Shown piece by piece: positions 1-10,033 of a stretch of 30,079 nt of DNA. The first letter of the stretch is position 1; the number at the start of each line of letters is the position of its first letter. The translations under genes and the position numbers were made by a program. This stretch comes from Deinococcus murrayi DSM 11303 (lineage in GTDB: Bacteria > Deinococcota > Deinococci > Deinococcales > Deinococcaceae): NCBI RefSeq assembly GCF_000482805.1, contig NZ_AXWT01000018.1:81175-111253 (forward strand), in the 5' to 3' direction. Under the pieces are notes generated by a model. The model searched no databases. It saw only the letters and a list, made by a program, of their open reading frames with translations, and had not been told where the DNA came from.

Positions 1-1
1 C

Positions 2-733
2 CTGACTCAGGCCCGTGCCCTGCGGGACGCGGGGGCGCTCATCATTGACGTGGGCGGCGAGAGCACCCGGCCCGGCGCGGAGCCAGTGCCCGCCGAGGTC
101 GAGCTGGACCGGGTGCGCCCGGTGCTGCGGGCGCTGGTGGGCGAGGGGGTCCTGCTGAGCGTGGATACCCGCAAGCCGGAGGTGGCGCGGGCGGCGCTGG
201 AGGCCGGAGCGCACCTTGTCAACGACGTGTCGGGGCTGCGCGACCCGCAGATGGTGCAGGTCTGTGCCGGGGCCGGAGCGCCCGCCTGCGTGATGCACAT
301 GCAGGGCGAGCCGCGCACCATGCAAGACGCGCCGCACTATGCCGACGTGGTGGCCGAGGTTCACGGCTTCTTGCGGGCGCAGGCAGAGCGGGTGCGGGGG
401 GCGGGGGTGCCCGCCGTGCTGCTTGACCCTGGCTTGGGCTTCGGCAAGACGCTGGAACACAATCTCGCGCTGCTGCGGGCGCTGCCGGACCTGACAGCGG
501 GGGAATGGCCCGTCTTGGTGGGCGCAAGCCGCAAGGGGCTGGTGGGCCGCCTCGCGGACGTGCCGGACCCGGCGCAGCGGGACCCCGGCTCGGTGGCCCT
601 GCACCTCCACGCGGCGCGGCAGGGGGCGGCGCTGGTGCGGGTGCACGCGGTTGCCGAGCACGTGCAGGCGCTGCGGGTCCAAGCAGCGCTGGAGAGTCCC
701 CCCGGCGCGGCCCCGCTACAATCGCCCGCATGA
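2..733 (+). CDS. folP: Dihydropteroate synthase, 5' end truncated by window
   Basis: Condenses 6-hydroxymethyl-dihydropterin pyrophosphate with p-aminobenzoate to give dihydropteroate in cytosolic folate synthesis. The frame is open from base 2 and gives 243 residues. The usual N-terminal strand with the NVTPDSFSDGG motif must lie upstream, so about 45 residues are missing. Visible family motifs are IIDVGGESTRPGA (pterin/pyrophosphate loop), VNDVSG, VMHMQG, DPGLGFGKT and VGASRKG, all in the expected TIM-barrel order. The stop codon TGA overlaps the ATG of folB (ATGA), as expected in a translationally coupled folate operon. The identification is firm; only the true start is unknown. Confidence 0.95.
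   Translation: MTQARALRDAGALIIDVGGESTRPGAEPVPAEVELDRVRPVLRALVGEGVLLSVDTRKPEVARAALEAGAHLVNDVSGLRDPQMVQVCAGAGAPACVMHMQGEPRTMQDAPHYADVVAEVHGFLRAQAERVRGAGVPAVLLDPGLGFGKTLEHNLALLRALPDLTAGEWPVLVGASRKGLVGRLADVPDPAQRDPGSVALHLHAARQGAALVRVHAVAEHVQALRVQAALESPPGAAPLQSPA
717..722 (+). promoter_or_regulatory. Putative internal -10 box for folB
   Basis: TACAAT sits inside the last codons of folP, exactly 7 bases before the folB ATG. This is the same spacing seen before many start codons in this window, so folB-folK may also be transcribed as a leaderless message independent of folP. No convincing -35 box is visible. Confidence 0.4.
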
Positions 734-1089
734 GCCGCGTCGTTCTGGAGGGACTGGAGTTTCACGCCCGGCACGGCGTCTTTGAGGCCGAAGCGGCGCT
801 GGGTGCCCGGTTCGTGGTGGATGCGGAGCTGCACTGGAACTTTGCGGGCCTGCCCGACGACCTCGCGGCAGCCGTGAACTATGCCGCTGTCTACGCCTCC
901 ATCCGCGAGGAAGTGACGGGCAAGCGCTACCGCCTCATCGAGGTGCTCGCCGACCGCATCGCTCAGCGACTGCTGCGCGAACACGGGCGGCTGGAGGCGG
1001 TCACCGTGCGCGTGCACAAGCCCTTTGCCCCCCTGCCCGGTGTCTTCCGCGACGTGTATGCCGAGCTGACCCTGCGGCGCGGCGCATGA
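730..1089 (+). CDS. folB: Dihydroneopterin aldolase
   Basis: Cleaves 7,8-dihydroneopterin to 6-hydroxymethyl-7,8-dihydropterin and glycolaldehyde. The 119-residue product is the normal family length. It begins MSRVVLEGLEFHARHGVFEAE, matching the characteristic FHARHGVFEAE start of FolB, and later has AVNYAAVYASI (the NYA..Y segment) and FAPLPGVFRDVYAEL at the C-terminus. The ATG overlaps the folP stop and its own TGA overlaps the folK ATG. A longer in-frame extension upstream exists but is only folP read in another frame; the start at 730 is fixed by homology and by the TACAAT box 7 bases before it. Confidence 0.93.
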   Translation: MSRVVLEGLEFHARHGVFEAEAALGARFVVDAELHWNFAGLPDDLAAAVNYAAVYASIREEVTGKRYRLIEVLADRIAQRLLREHGRLEAVTVRVHKPFAPLPGVFRDVYAELTLRRGA

Positions 1090-1574
1090 CGGCGGCCTAT
1101 GTGGCCCTGGGAGCCAACCTGGGAGACCCCCTCGCGGCCCTGCGTTGGGCCAGGGGGGAACTGCGGCGGCTGGGCCGCGTGACCGGAACGAGTGCCCTCT
1201 ACCGCACGGTCCCGGTGGGCGGCCCGCCCGGACAGCCCGACTACCTCAATGCCGCCGTGCGCCTGGACACAGACCTGCCTCCCCCCGCCCTCCTCGCGGC
1301 GCTGCACGCGCTGGAGGCGGCGGCGGGCCGCGAGCGCCGCGAACGCTGGGCGGCCCGTCCCCTCGACCTCGACCTGCTGCTCTACGGGGAGGAGGTGTGG
1401 GACACGCCGGGCCTCACCCTGCCGCATCCCCGCGCCTGGGAGCGGGCCTTTGTGCTCGCGCCGCTGGCGGACCTCGCGCCGGAGCTGCGGCATCCGGTCA
1501 CGGGAGAAGAGGCCGCGGCGGCCCTGCGGCGGGTGGGGGAGGGGGGCCTGACCCGGCTGGCCCCGGAGTGGTAG
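1086..1574 (+). CDS. folK: 2-amino-4-hydroxy-6-hydroxymethyldihydropteridine pyrophosphokinase
   Basis: Transfers pyrophosphate from ATP to 6-hydroxymethyl-dihydropterin, supplying the substrate of FolP. The 162 residues are typical. Motifs are VALGANLGDP at the N-terminus, YRTVPVGGPPGQPDYLNAA (pterin loop), RPLDLDLLLYG (the Mg-binding aspartates) and LPHPRAWERAFVLAPLADL. The start ATG overlaps the folB stop. It closes the folP-folB-folK unit, which therefore encodes three consecutive enzymes of one pathway, although in a different order from the reactions. Identification is firm. Confidence 0.95.
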   Translation: MTAAYVALGANLGDPLAALRWARGELRRLGRVTGTSALYRTVPVGGPPGQPDYLNAAVRLDTDLPPPALLAALHALEAAAGRERRERWAARPLDLDLLLYGEEVWDTPGLTLPHPRAWERAFVLAPLADLAPELRHPVTGEEAAAALRRVGEGGLTRLAPEW

Positions 1575-1622
1575 CGGACTGACGGAAGGGTGGCCCCCCC
1601 GGCACGCTATGCTGCGGGGGAC

Positions 1623-2090
1623 ATGAGCGAGCTGACCTCCTCCAAGCGCCACGGCAACCTGGGCCGCACCCTGCTCTGGGTCGCCATTTTGCTCAGCGTG
1701 TTGCTGCTGGGCTTCGTGACTGCCCTGACCATCCGTGCCAATCCCTACGTCAGTGACCGCGAGGCGAACGGCATCAGCAAGTTCAAGTTCCTGGAAGCCT
1801 GCAAAGAGCAGCTCGCCGAAGACGAGCAGCTCGCTTCTCTCCAGGGCCTCTTGCAGCAAAGCGGCCAACTGCGGGCCGGACAGCGCCTCACCGCCCAGAT
1901 AGCCGCCGAACCTGCCGACCTCGTGGGCAGCGTGCAGACCGCTCAGGGCGGCGGCTGGACCCTCAACGTGCCCGCCAACATCCAGGTCGATGGCCGGGGC
2001 GTGCCGCTGGGTCAACTGCCCTTTGAGTGCACCCACAACAAGGCGCAAAACCGCACGACGGGCCAGCTTCAGCTGCCGGGCGGGATTTAA
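1623..2090 (+). CDS. Hypothetical single-pass membrane-anchored protein
   Basis: I do not recognise a family. The 155-residue product has a short polar N-terminus, one strong hydrophobic segment at about residues 17-37 (LLWVAILLSVLLLGFVTALT) and then a soluble domain of about 115 residues, suggesting an N-terminal anchor with an extracytoplasmic domain. The soluble part holds two cysteines (in LEACKEQ and PFECTHN) that could form a disulphide. ATG at 1623 is chosen because it directly precedes the positively charged pre-anchor stretch; a TATGCT box lies 9 bases before it. It follows folK by 48 bases and ends at the heptad-repeat terminator structure. It looks like a genus-level conserved protein of unknown function. 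Confidence 0.7.
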   Translation: MSELTSSKRHGNLGRTLLWVAILLSVLLLGFVTALTIRANPYVSDREANGISKFKFLEACKEQLAEDEQLASLQGLLQQSGQLRAGQRLTAQIAAEPADLVGSVQTAQGGGWTLNVPANIQVDGRGVPLGQLPFECTHNKAQNRTTGQLQLPGGI

Positions 2091-2093
2091 GAG

Positions 2094-2195
2094 AGCGGCC
2101 AGCTTCCAGCCGCCAGCTGCCAGCAACCCCAACAAAGAAGCCCCGGCCTTCGCTGGGGCTTCTGGACTGGAGCTGGAAGCTGGTGGCTGGCCGCT
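2094..2195. repeat. AGCNNCC heptad inverted-arm repeat (locus A)
   Basis: The left arm (2094-2124) begins AGCGGCC and continues as heptads AGCTTCC, AGCCGCC, AGCTGCC. The right arm (2172-2195) is its near inverse complement, reading on the minus strand AGCGGCC, AGCCACC, AGCTTCC, AGC. The arms enclose a separate GC-rich hairpin. The element fills the gap between two convergent genes. Related copies lie near 9947, 11848, 19102 and 24321. Confidence 0.8.
2136..2163. terminator. Bidirectional hairpin between convergent genes
   Basis: AGAAGCCCC (2136-2144) pairs with GGGGCTTCT (2155-2163) in a perfect 9-bp stem with a 10-base loop. It is nested inside the heptad arms and lies between the ends of the genes at 2090 (+) and 2204 (-), the expected place for a shared terminator. 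There is no T-run on either side, so it is not a textbook intrinsic terminator. Confidence 0.55.
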
Positions 2196-2203
2196 TCCAA
2201 CGC

Positions 2204-2518
2204 TTACAACACCGCCTCCAGCCCCCGCAGGCACTCCTCGGCGATGGCGCGGGCCAGGGGGTCGCGGGTGGAGCGGGCGTAGCTGACGCCGAGGTGCAGG
2301 TGTTCTTGCCCAGCGTCGTCGCCCAGCAGGGCCAGCGTCTGGTAGTAGGCGAGGTGGGTGTGGGCGAGCAGCACGTCGCGGGTGCGCTCTGGCGGCAGCG
2401 AGCGCAGCAGCCGCAGCGCTTCTTCGTAGGCCCCGATGGCCTGCTCTTGGTCGCCCTCAACCGCCCACTCGCGTCCCAGTTGCAGGTGACGGGCGGCGGT
2501 GAGATAGGCGGGACGCAT
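2204..2518 (-). CDS. Small TPR-like protein
   Basis: The 104-residue protein is helical with a tetratricopeptide-like pattern: AARHLQLGREWAVEGDQEQA then IGAYEEALRLL, followed by a second helical pair (VLLAHTHLAYYQTLALLGDD) and a third (PLARAIAEECLRGLEAVL). TPR units usually scaffold protein-protein contacts; no partner can be named. The start at 2518 is set by a TAGAAT box 7 bases before the ATG, and in-frame sequence further upstream has non-coding composition (it reads back through the neighbouring gene). It is transcribed divergently from the small membrane protein at 2555. Confidence 0.7.
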   Translation of the reverse strand: MRPAYLTAARHLQLGREWAVEGDQEQAIGAYEEALRLLRSLPPERTRDVLLAHTHLAYYQTLALLGDDAGQEHLHLGVSYARSTRDPLARAIAEECLRGLEAVL

Positions 2519-2525
2519 GGGCCGG

Positions 2526-2531
2526 ATTCTA
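2526..2531 (-). promoter_or_regulatory. -10 box of the TPR-like gene
   Basis: On the minus strand TAGAAT is followed by 7 bases and then ATG at 2518, predicting a leaderless transcript. It lies back to back with the TATGAT box of the divergent gene, only 11 bases away. Confidence 0.5.
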
Positions 2532-2542
2532 GCGCCGGGGCG

Positions 2543-2548
2543 TATGAT
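2543..2548 (+). promoter_or_regulatory. -10 box of the small membrane protein gene
   Basis: TATGAT is followed by 6 bases and a GTG (2555), then an ATG (2558) in the same frame. The spacing seen elsewhere in the window favours GTG as the leaderless start. Confidence 0.45.
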
Positions 2549-2554
2549 TTGGCC

Positions 2555-2797
2555 GTGATGGGCTGGCTGGGCACTTTGCTGCTGATTCTGGCGGGCTACG
2601 GCTGGGGCACCCGCGTCTCGGCGGCCACCTCGCCGCTGCCACTGGGCTGGATGCTGGCGCTGACCCTGGGCGCGAGCGTGCTGGGGCTGGCGCTGACGGT
2701 GGGGGCGTTTCTGGACCATCAGGACGGCCCGTTGGTGACGGGTGCCGTGGGGGCACTCGCGGCGGCGGCGCTGGCGGTGTTCACGGCACGGGAATAG
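2555..2797 (+). CDS. Small two-helix membrane protein
   Basis: An 80-residue protein of unknown function (79 if the next codon, ATG at 2558, is used). It is strongly hydrophobic: GTLLLILAGYGWGTRV, then WMLALTLGASVLGLALTVGA, then VTGAVGALAAAALAVF, giving two or three membrane helices and no soluble domain. The reading frame is open for a long way upstream, but that part is antisense to the TPR-like gene. The start is placed by the TATGAT box. The gene converges with pnp across a GC-rich hairpin. No family recognised. Confidence 0.6.
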   Translation: MMGWLGTLLLILAGYGWGTRVSAATSPLPLGWMLALTLGASVLGLALTVGAFLDHQDGPLVTGAVGALAAAALAVFTARE

Positions 2798-2816
2798 AAC
2801 GGCACGGGAATAGGAA

Positions 2817-2849
2817 GGGGCCGCCCCTCCCGGCCACAGAGGCGGCCCC
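2817..2849. terminator. Hairpin between convergent small membrane gene and pnp
   Basis: GGGGCCGCC (2817-2825) is a perfect 9-bp inverse of GGCGGCCCC (2841-2849) with a 15-base loop. It lies between the stops at 2797 (+) and 2864 (-). T-tracts are weak in both directions. Confidence 0.5.
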
Positions 2850-2863
2850 GGACATGAAGAAAG

Positions 2864-5029
<2,166 letters not shown>

Positions 5030-5036
5030 GGAGGCC

Positions 5037-5042
5037 AGTCTA
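5037..5042 (-). promoter_or_regulatory. -10 box of pnp
   Basis: TAGACT on the minus strand is followed by 7 bases and the pnp ATG. The predicted transcription start is at or next to the start codon (leaderless). Confidence 0.5.
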
Positions 5043-5121
5043 TCCCGCCCCGCTGGGGGGCACCGGATGGCGGGTTGCGGTGTGGGCCACCTCCGTCGCG
5101 GTTCCCCCCGCCCGCCGGACG

Positions 5122-5127
5122 TAGACT
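5122..5127 (+). promoter_or_regulatory. -10 box of the molybdopterin oxidoreductase gene
   Basis: TAGACT, 6 bases before the ATG at 5134. This is the same hexamer as the divergent pnp box; the two promoters fire away from each other across about 80 bases. Confidence 0.5.
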
Positions 5128-5133
5128 CGCCCC

Positions 5134-7173
5134 ATGGCTGCCCCCGCCCTGACCCGTGACGTACTGCTCACCTGTCCCCTCGACTGCCCCGACGCCTGCC
5201 GCCTGCGGGTCACCCTGGAGCGCGGCAAGGACGGGCGCGAGCGGGCGGTCAAGCTCACCGGCGACGCGGCGCATCCCTACACCAAGGGCTTTGCCTGCGT
5301 CAAGACCGTTCACTACCCAGCGCGGCAGAATCACCCCGACCGCCCCCTCTTTCCCCTGCGCCGGGTCAATCCCAAAACCGACCCCGAACCCCGCTTCGAG
5401 CGGGTGAGCTGGGATGAGGCGCTGGACGACATCGCCGCTCGGCTGCGTGAGCTGCTGGAGACCCGTGGCCCCCAGAGCATCTTGCGCTACCACTACGCGG
5501 GCACGATGGGCCTGATGGAAAACGCCCACGCCCACACGCTGTGGCGAGCGCTGGGCACCCCCGAACTCGACGAGACGATTTGTGCGACGGCGGGCACGGC
5601 AGCCTGGGCCATGGGCTACGGCTCGCGCCTGACGGTAGACCCCTTGGACGTGCCCCGCGCTCGCCTCATCGTGCTGTGGGGCATCAACTCCCTGAGCACC
5701 CACAGCCACCTCACCCCGCAGATGACGGCGGCCCGCAAGGCGGGTGCCCGCATCATCCACGTGGACCCCTACCGCAACCGCACCTCGGCCTATGCCGACA
5801 CCCACCTCAAGCTGAGGCCCGGCACCGACGCCGCCCTCGCGCTGGGCGTGATGCACGAACTCTTTGCCCACGGCTGGACGGACGAGGCGTACATCACGGA
5901 GGCGACGACCGGGGTGGAGGATCTGCGGGCGGCCGCCCACGAGTGGACCCCCGAACGCACGGCGGAGGTCACCGGCCTGAGCGCCGAGGAGGTGCGCGAC
6001 CTTGCCCAGGCCATCGGCACCACCCGCCCCACCTACATCCGGGTCGGGTACGGCATGACCCGCCATGAGAACGGCGGCACGGCGCTGCGGGCCGTCACCC
6101 TCATCCCGGCGCTCACGGGCGACTGGCGGCAGCGGGGCGGGGGCGTGTGCCTGAGCACGAGCGGGGCGTTCGCCCTCAACCGCACCCGGCTGGGGGGGGC
6201 ACACCTCGTTCGGGAGGGGGTGCCCCACGTCAACATGAATGAGCTGGCCCAGGCCCTCGCGCCGGAGGCGGGCTTCGGGGCCGCCGTGATTTACAACTGC
6301 AACCCAGCGGTGGTGGCCCCCGACTCCGCGCGGGTACGGGCGGGGTTGATGCGCGACGACCTCCTCGTCGTGGTGCTGGAACAGGCAATGACCGAGACGG
6401 CGCGGCTCGCCGACTACGTGCTCCCCGCGACGACCTTTATGGAGCACTCCGACATCTACACGAGCTATGGCCACCATTGGCTGAGCTACAACCGGGCCGA
6501 GCTGGAGGCCCCCGGCGAGGCCCGGCCCAACTCCTGGGTGTTCGGGCAACTCGCCCGCCGCCTCGGCGTGACCGAACCCAGCGTGTACTGGACGGTGGAC
6601 GACCTGCTCGCGGAAGTCCTAAGCACGGACCATCCCTTTCTCGCGGGCATCACCCCGGAGCGGCTGAAGGCCGAGGGGACCGTGCGGCTGAATATCCCAG
6701 AAGGCTTCCTCCCCTATGCCCAGGGGGCGGACACCCCCAGCGGCAAGGTGCAGCTTTCGCCCGCGCCGAGGTATCAGCCCGTGCGGGCGGCGTTGAATGC
6801 CGAGTACCCGCTGCGGCTGCTCACGCCGCCCGCGCACCACTTTCTGAACTCGACCTACGGCAACCTGGCCCACCTCAACCGGGCCGAGGGGGGCGAACCG
6901 CAGGTCCTCGTGCACCCGGCGGATGCCGAGGGGTACGGGCTGCTGGACGGCGGGTATGCCCGCATCCTCAGCGAGGTCGGGCAGGTACGCCGCCGAGTCA
7001 AGGTGACGGACGCCACCCAGCCCGGCGTGGCCGTCGTGGAGGGGACGTGGTGGGGCCTCTGCGCGCCCGACGGCGAGAGCATCAACGCCGTGACCGCTCA
7101 GACGCTCACGGACCTCGGCGGCGGCAGCACCTTCCACAACACGCGGGTGCGCTTAGAGCCGCTTCCGGCTTGA
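5134..7173 (+). CDS. Molybdopterin-dependent oxidoreductase, single subunit
   Basis: A member of the DMSO-reductase/formate-dehydrogenase superfamily, 679 residues. The N-terminus holds a 4Fe-4S motif with cysteines at about 14, 18, 22 and 55 (CPLDCPDAC ... GFAC). ETICATAG around residue 150 offers a Cys as probable Mo ligand. Later stretches ([65 protein letters not shown]) bind the two pterin-guanine dinucleotides. The C-terminus (HFLNSTYGN onward) is the dinucleotide-binding barrel. There is no twin-arginine signal, so the enzyme is probably cytosolic. No electron-transfer subunit or cofactor gene lies next to it, so substrate and electron partner cannot be named. It could be formate dehydrogenase-like, but that is unproven. 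Confidence 0.88.
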   Translation: MAAPALTRDVLLTCPLDCPDACRLRVTLERGKDGRERAVKLTGDAAHPYTKGFACVKTVHYPARQNHPDRPLFPLRRVNPKTDPEPRFERVSWDEALDDIAARLRELLETRGPQSILRYHYAGTMGLMENAHAHTLWRALGTPELDETICATAGTAAWAMGYGSRLTVDPLDVPRARLIVLWGINSLSTHSHLTPQMTAARKAGARIIHVDPYRNRTSAYADTHLKLRPGTDAALALGVMHELFAHGWTDEAYITEATTGVEDLRAAAHEWTPERTAEVTGLSAEEVRDLAQAIGTTRPTYIRVGYGMTRHENGGTALRAVTLIPALTGDWRQRGGGVCLSTSGAFALNRTRLGGAHLVREGVPHVNMNELAQALAPEAGFGAAVIYNCNPAVVAPDSARVRAGLMRDDLLVVVLEQAMTETARLADYVLPATTFMEHSDIYTSYGHHWLSYNRAELEAPGEARPNSWVFGQLARRLGVTEPSVYWTVDDLLAEVLSTDHPFLAGITPERLKAEGTVRLNIPEGFLPYAQGADTPSGKVQLSPAPRYQPVRAALNAEYPLRLLTPPAHHFLNSTYGNLAHLNRAEGGEPQVLVHPADAEGYGLLDGGYARILSEVGQVRRRVKVTDATQPGVAVVEGTWWGLCAPDGESINAVTAQTLTDLGGGSTFHNTRVRLEPLPA

Positions 7174-7251
7174 AGGGGCCTCCGAGCGGCGCGAGGCACC
7201 GAGGGAGGAAGCCAGAGGAAACGAGTAAGACGCCCTACAGAGGCAGCCTTC

Positions 7252-7257
7252 TACACT
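7252..7257 (+). promoter_or_regulatory. -10 box of the GGDEF-EAL gene
   Basis: TACACT, 7 bases before the ATG at 7265, again predicting a leaderless message. Confidence 0.45.
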
Positions 7258-7264
7258 GGGGGCC

Positions 7265-9571
7265 ATGACGGCAGTGCTGGCCTGGGCCTCACTCCCCCGG
7301 CAGGGTCTGACCGCGCTCCTGTGGGGGGTCGCGCTGGCCCACCTGGGATGGCTGCTGCTGGGGGCACCGTCCCCACCGGGCACACGGGAGCTGTGGGGTG
7401 ACCTGTTTTTTCTGCCGGCCCTCGGCTTGGCGGCCCTGATAGCCCTGCGGGCGGGGGCACGGCGCGACAACCCCGCCGCCCCGACCTGGCAGCGGCTGGG
7501 GCAGGGGCTGGCCGCTTGGGGGCTGGGGCAGGTGGCCTACCTCCTGTCCTGGGCGCTGCTGGGCAAAGACCCCTTTCCGGGACTGCCCGACCTGCTGTTT
7601 TTGCTGCTGATTCCGCTGGTGGCTTCCGGGCTGCTCGCGCTGCGCCGCCCGGAACGCGGGCTGTTGACAACCTGGGGCATCCTGCTGGACGCGGCGGTGC
7701 TCACGCTGGTCGTAGCCGACGTGCTGTGGGACCTCAGTGTGCGGCCCATCCTCAGCAGCTACCTCATGGGCCTGGCCCCCTACGCGGGAGGTCCCGTCGC
7801 GCTGGTGCTGGCGCTGGCCTACCCGCTGGGAGACCTGCTGCTGTGCTCGCTTGCGGCGGTGCTGGCCCTGTGGCGTCCCCTCGACTTGCGGGGCCGCGAG
7901 CTGGCGGTGCTCATCGCGGGGCTGGGCCTCTTTTTGCTCGCCGATGTGGGCTACGCCCTGCAACAGGAACTCGGCAACTACGAGTCAGGCACCCTCCTCG
8001 ACGCGGGCTGGATGCTGGGGGCCGCGCTGATGGCGAGTGCGGCGGCCCTGCAAGACCGCCGGGGCCGCGTCCAGGGGTGGGTTCCAGTGCGGGTCCGGCC
8101 CTGGTCCGCGCTGCTGCCGCAGGGGGCGCTCCTGTTGCCGCTGGCGCTGACCCTGCTGCTGCACTTTGAATCCGGGGTGGCCGACCCGGTCGAGACGGTG
8201 TTGCTGGGGAGCGCGGCGGGCCTTTTTCTGGTGCGGCAGTTTTTGCTGCTGCTGCACAACACCCGCTTGCAGTGTGCTCTGCACTACCGCGCCGAGCACG
8301 ACCCCCTGACCGGGGCACGCAACCGTGAGGGCCTCGAAGAGCACCTCGCGGACGTGATGGCGGCGGCGCGGCGGGCTGGCGGCGCAGCGGCGGTGCTGTT
8401 TGTAGACCTCGACCGCCTCAAGACCATCAATGAATCCTTTGGGCACGCGGTGGGAGACGCGGCGCTGCGCGAGGTCGCCGCACGGCTGCGGGGGGTCCTG
8501 CCCGCGGGCGAACTCCCGGTGCGCTTTGGGGGCGACGAGTTCGTGCTCGTGTTTCCGCAGGTGGCGGGTGCGGCGCAGGCCGCGGAGCTGGCGGCGCGGG
8601 TGGTGGACCGAGTGACCCAGCCGCTGCAAGTTGGCCCCGAAACCCTGACGGTCACCGTGAGCGTGGGCGTGGCCCTCGTGCCGCACGACGCCACCGACGC
8701 CCGGCAGGCCCTGGCCCGCGCCGACGCTGCGATGTACCGCGCCAAAACCGAGGAAACCAATGCTTGGCGCTTGTACGACGAGGCTTTGCACCAGGTCCAC
8801 GCGCCGCGTCAGCGCCTCGAAACGCTGCTGCGCGGGGCGCTGGAGCGCGGCGAGTTTCAACTTTTCCTTCAGCCCCTCGTCGACCTGCGTGGCGGCGGGG
8901 TGGTGGGCTTTGAGGCGCTGCTGCGCTGGGATTCGCCCGTCCTGGGCCGGGTCCCTCCCAGCGAGTTCATCCCCGTGGCCGAGGCCCGCGAGATGATGGG
9001 CGGCATCGGGCGCTGGGTGCTGCGCGAGGCGCTGCGCGGGGCGGCGGAGTGGCGGCGCGGGCCGCTCGCGGGCGCGTACGTCTCGGTCAATGTCTCGGCC
9101 ACCCAGTTTGCCGCCGCCGACTTTGTGCCGGACGTGCAAGCTGCGCTGGAGGAAGCCGAGCTGCCTGCGGACGCGCTGATGCTCGAACTCACCGAAAGCG
9201 CGGTTGTTGCTGACCCCGACCAAGCCCGCGCCCGGCTGCTGGAGCTGCGCCGCTTGGGGGTGCGGGTGGCCCTCGACGACTTCGGCATGGGGTATTCCAG
9301 CCTGGGCCAACTGCGGCACCTTCCCGTGCACGTCCTCAAGATTGACCGTTCTTTCGTCCGCGAGCTGGCGCGGGACGCTGCCTTTGTGGAGGCGATGGTC
9401 ACCCTGGGCCAGAGCCTGCGGCTGCGGGTGGTCGCCGAGGGCATCGAGGATGAGGCCACCGCCGAGCACCTGCGGGCGCTGGGCTGCGACCTGGGCCAGG
9501 GGTACCTCTACGCCCCGCCCTTGCCCCCTGCCGAAGCCCTGCAGCGGGTGCGCGAGCGGGGGCTGGTCTGA
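7265..9571 (+). CDS. Membrane GGDEF-EAL cyclic-di-GMP signalling protein
   Basis: A 768-residue protein. Residues 1-330 are hydrophobic with roughly nine or ten membrane helices, forming an integral sensor region. A GGDEF domain follows (DPLTGARNREG at about 346; FVDLDRLKTINESFGH; RFGGDEF with the motif at 422-426) and then an EAL domain (FEALLRW at about 549; ELTES at 641; DDFGMGYSSLGQL at 671; LKIDRSFV; VVAEGIEDE; QGYLYAPPL). Catalytic residues of both domains appear intact, so it could both make and break c-di-GMP. The RxxD product-inhibition site expected before GGDEF is absent (AGEL at that position). The start is supported by a TACACT box. It converges with the ArsC-like gene, with only 7 bases between stops. 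Confidence 0.93.
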   Translation: MTAVLAWASLPRQGLTALLWGVALAHLGWLLLGAPSPPGTRELWGDLFFLPALGLAALIALRAGARRDNPAAPTWQRLGQGLAAWGLGQVAYLLSWALLGKDPFPGLPDLLFLLLIPLVASGLLALRRPERGLLTTWGILLDAAVLTLVVADVLWDLSVRPILSSYLMGLAPYAGGPVALVLALAYPLGDLLLCSLAAVLALWRPLDLRGRELAVLIAGLGLFLLADVGYALQQELGNYESGTLLDAGWMLGAALMASAAALQDRRGRVQGWVPVRVRPWSALLPQGALLLPLALTLLLHFESGVADPVETVLLGSAAGLFLVRQFLLLLHNTRLQCALHYRAEHDPLTGARNREGLEEHLADVMAAARRAGGAAAVLFVDLDRLKTINESFGHAVGDAALREVAARLRGVLPAGELPVRFGGDEFVLVFPQVAGAAQAAELAARVVDRVTQPLQVGPETLTVTVSVGVALVPHDATDARQALARADAAMYRAKTEETNAWRLYDEALHQVHAPRQRLETLLRGALERGEFQLFLQPLVDLRGGGVVGFEALLRWDSPVLGRVPPSEFIPVAEAREMMGGIGRWVLREALRGAAEWRRGPLAGAYVSVNVSATQFAAADFVPDVQAALEEAELPADALMLELTESAVVADPDQARARLLELRRLGVRVALDDFGMGYSSLGQLRHLPVHVLKIDRSFVRELARDAAFVEAMVTLGQSLRLRVVAEGIEDEATAEHLRALGCDLGQGYLYAPPLPPAEALQRVRERGLV

Positions 9572-9578
9572 CCTGAGC

Positions 9579-9935
9579 TTACCCCTCCAACATCCGCGCC
9601 CAGCCCTCCGGGTCCTCGCCCACGGTGAGGACCTTGCCCCCGCGCACCAGCGGCAGCCGCAGCAGCTCCGGCATCTCGATGACGCGGGCGATGATGGCGT
9701 CTTCGGTCGTGCGCAGGTAGGCGAGATTGGAGCGCTCGTACGCCTTGCCCTCCCGGTCAAGCAGGGCATTCAGCCCAAACTTCTGGATAAAACGGGCCAG
9801 TTCGCCCTTGGCGATGGGCCGCGTGCCCAGGTCCACAAACTGTACCTTGACCCGCCGCTCCTTGAAAAAGCGCTCGGCGGCGCGGGTGGCGGCGCTCTTT
9901 TTCAGGCCGAAGAGTTGCACCTGCTGGGGGGACAT
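9579..9935 (-). CDS. ArsC/Spx-like thioredoxin-fold protein lacking cysteine
   Basis: The 118-residue protein has the length and layout of the ArsC/Spx/YffB family: QLFGLKKSAATRAAERFFKE at the N-terminus, VKVQFVDLGTRPIAKGELARF, a helical middle (KFGLNALLDREGKAYERSNL) and a C-terminal MPELLRLPLVRGGKVLTVG strand corresponding to the family's P-(I/L)-x-R-P-(I/L) region. The position of the catalytic cysteine (normally P-x-C-x-x-C/S/T) reads KKSA, and there is no cysteine in the whole protein, so arsenate reductase chemistry is not expected. A binding or regulatory role is possible. The start is placed by TATCCT 6 bases before the ATG. Upstream lies heptad repeat B. Confidence 0.75.
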   Translation of the reverse strand: MSPQQVQLFGLKKSAATRAAERFFKERRVKVQFVDLGTRPIAKGELARFIQKFGLNALLDREGKAYERSNLAYLRTTEDAIIARVIEMPELLRLPLVRGGKVLTVGEDPEGWARMLEG

Positions 9936-9941
9936 GGGAAG

Positions 9942-9947
9942 AGGATA
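9942..9947 (-). promoter_or_regulatory. -10 box of the ArsC-like gene, touching repeat B
   Basis: TATCCT on the minus strand is followed by 6 bases and the ATG. The first bases of the box belong to the end of the heptad arm (AGCTAT), so the repeat appears to supply part of the promoter. Confidence 0.45.
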
Positions 9948-10028
9948 GCTTTCAGCTCTCAGCTTCCAGCAACCAGCGGCCTCCGTCTTAGCTCTGGCTG
10001 GGGCCTTGTGCTGATGGCTGATGGCTGA
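9947..10028. repeat. AGCNNCC heptad inverted-arm repeat (locus B)
   Basis: The left arm (9947-9977) reads AGCTTTC, AGCTCTC, AGCTTCC, AGCAACC, AGC. The right arm (10010-10028) is the inverse type, GCTGATGGCTGATGGCTGA, which reads on the minus strand as TCAGCCA repeated. The interior holds an imperfect hairpin bounded by GGCC blocks. It lies between the ruvB stop and the ArsC-like start, both on the minus strand. Confidence 0.75.
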
Positions 10029-10033
10029 CCGCC

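Noticed and set aside
2094..2195. CRISPR-like array
   Set aside because: Units are 7 bases with no unique spacers, and the arms are inverted rather than direct repeats of 25-40 bases.
7178..7197. Terminator after the molybdopterin oxidoreductase (GCCTC/GAGGC)
   Set aside because: Only a 5-bp stem with no T-run, too weak in this GC-rich background.
7985..9769. Long open frame (594 codons) antisense to the GGDEF-EAL gene
   Set aside because: It is a by-product of GC-rich codon bias; the product is low-complexity with no family motif, while the plus strand has complete catalytic domains.
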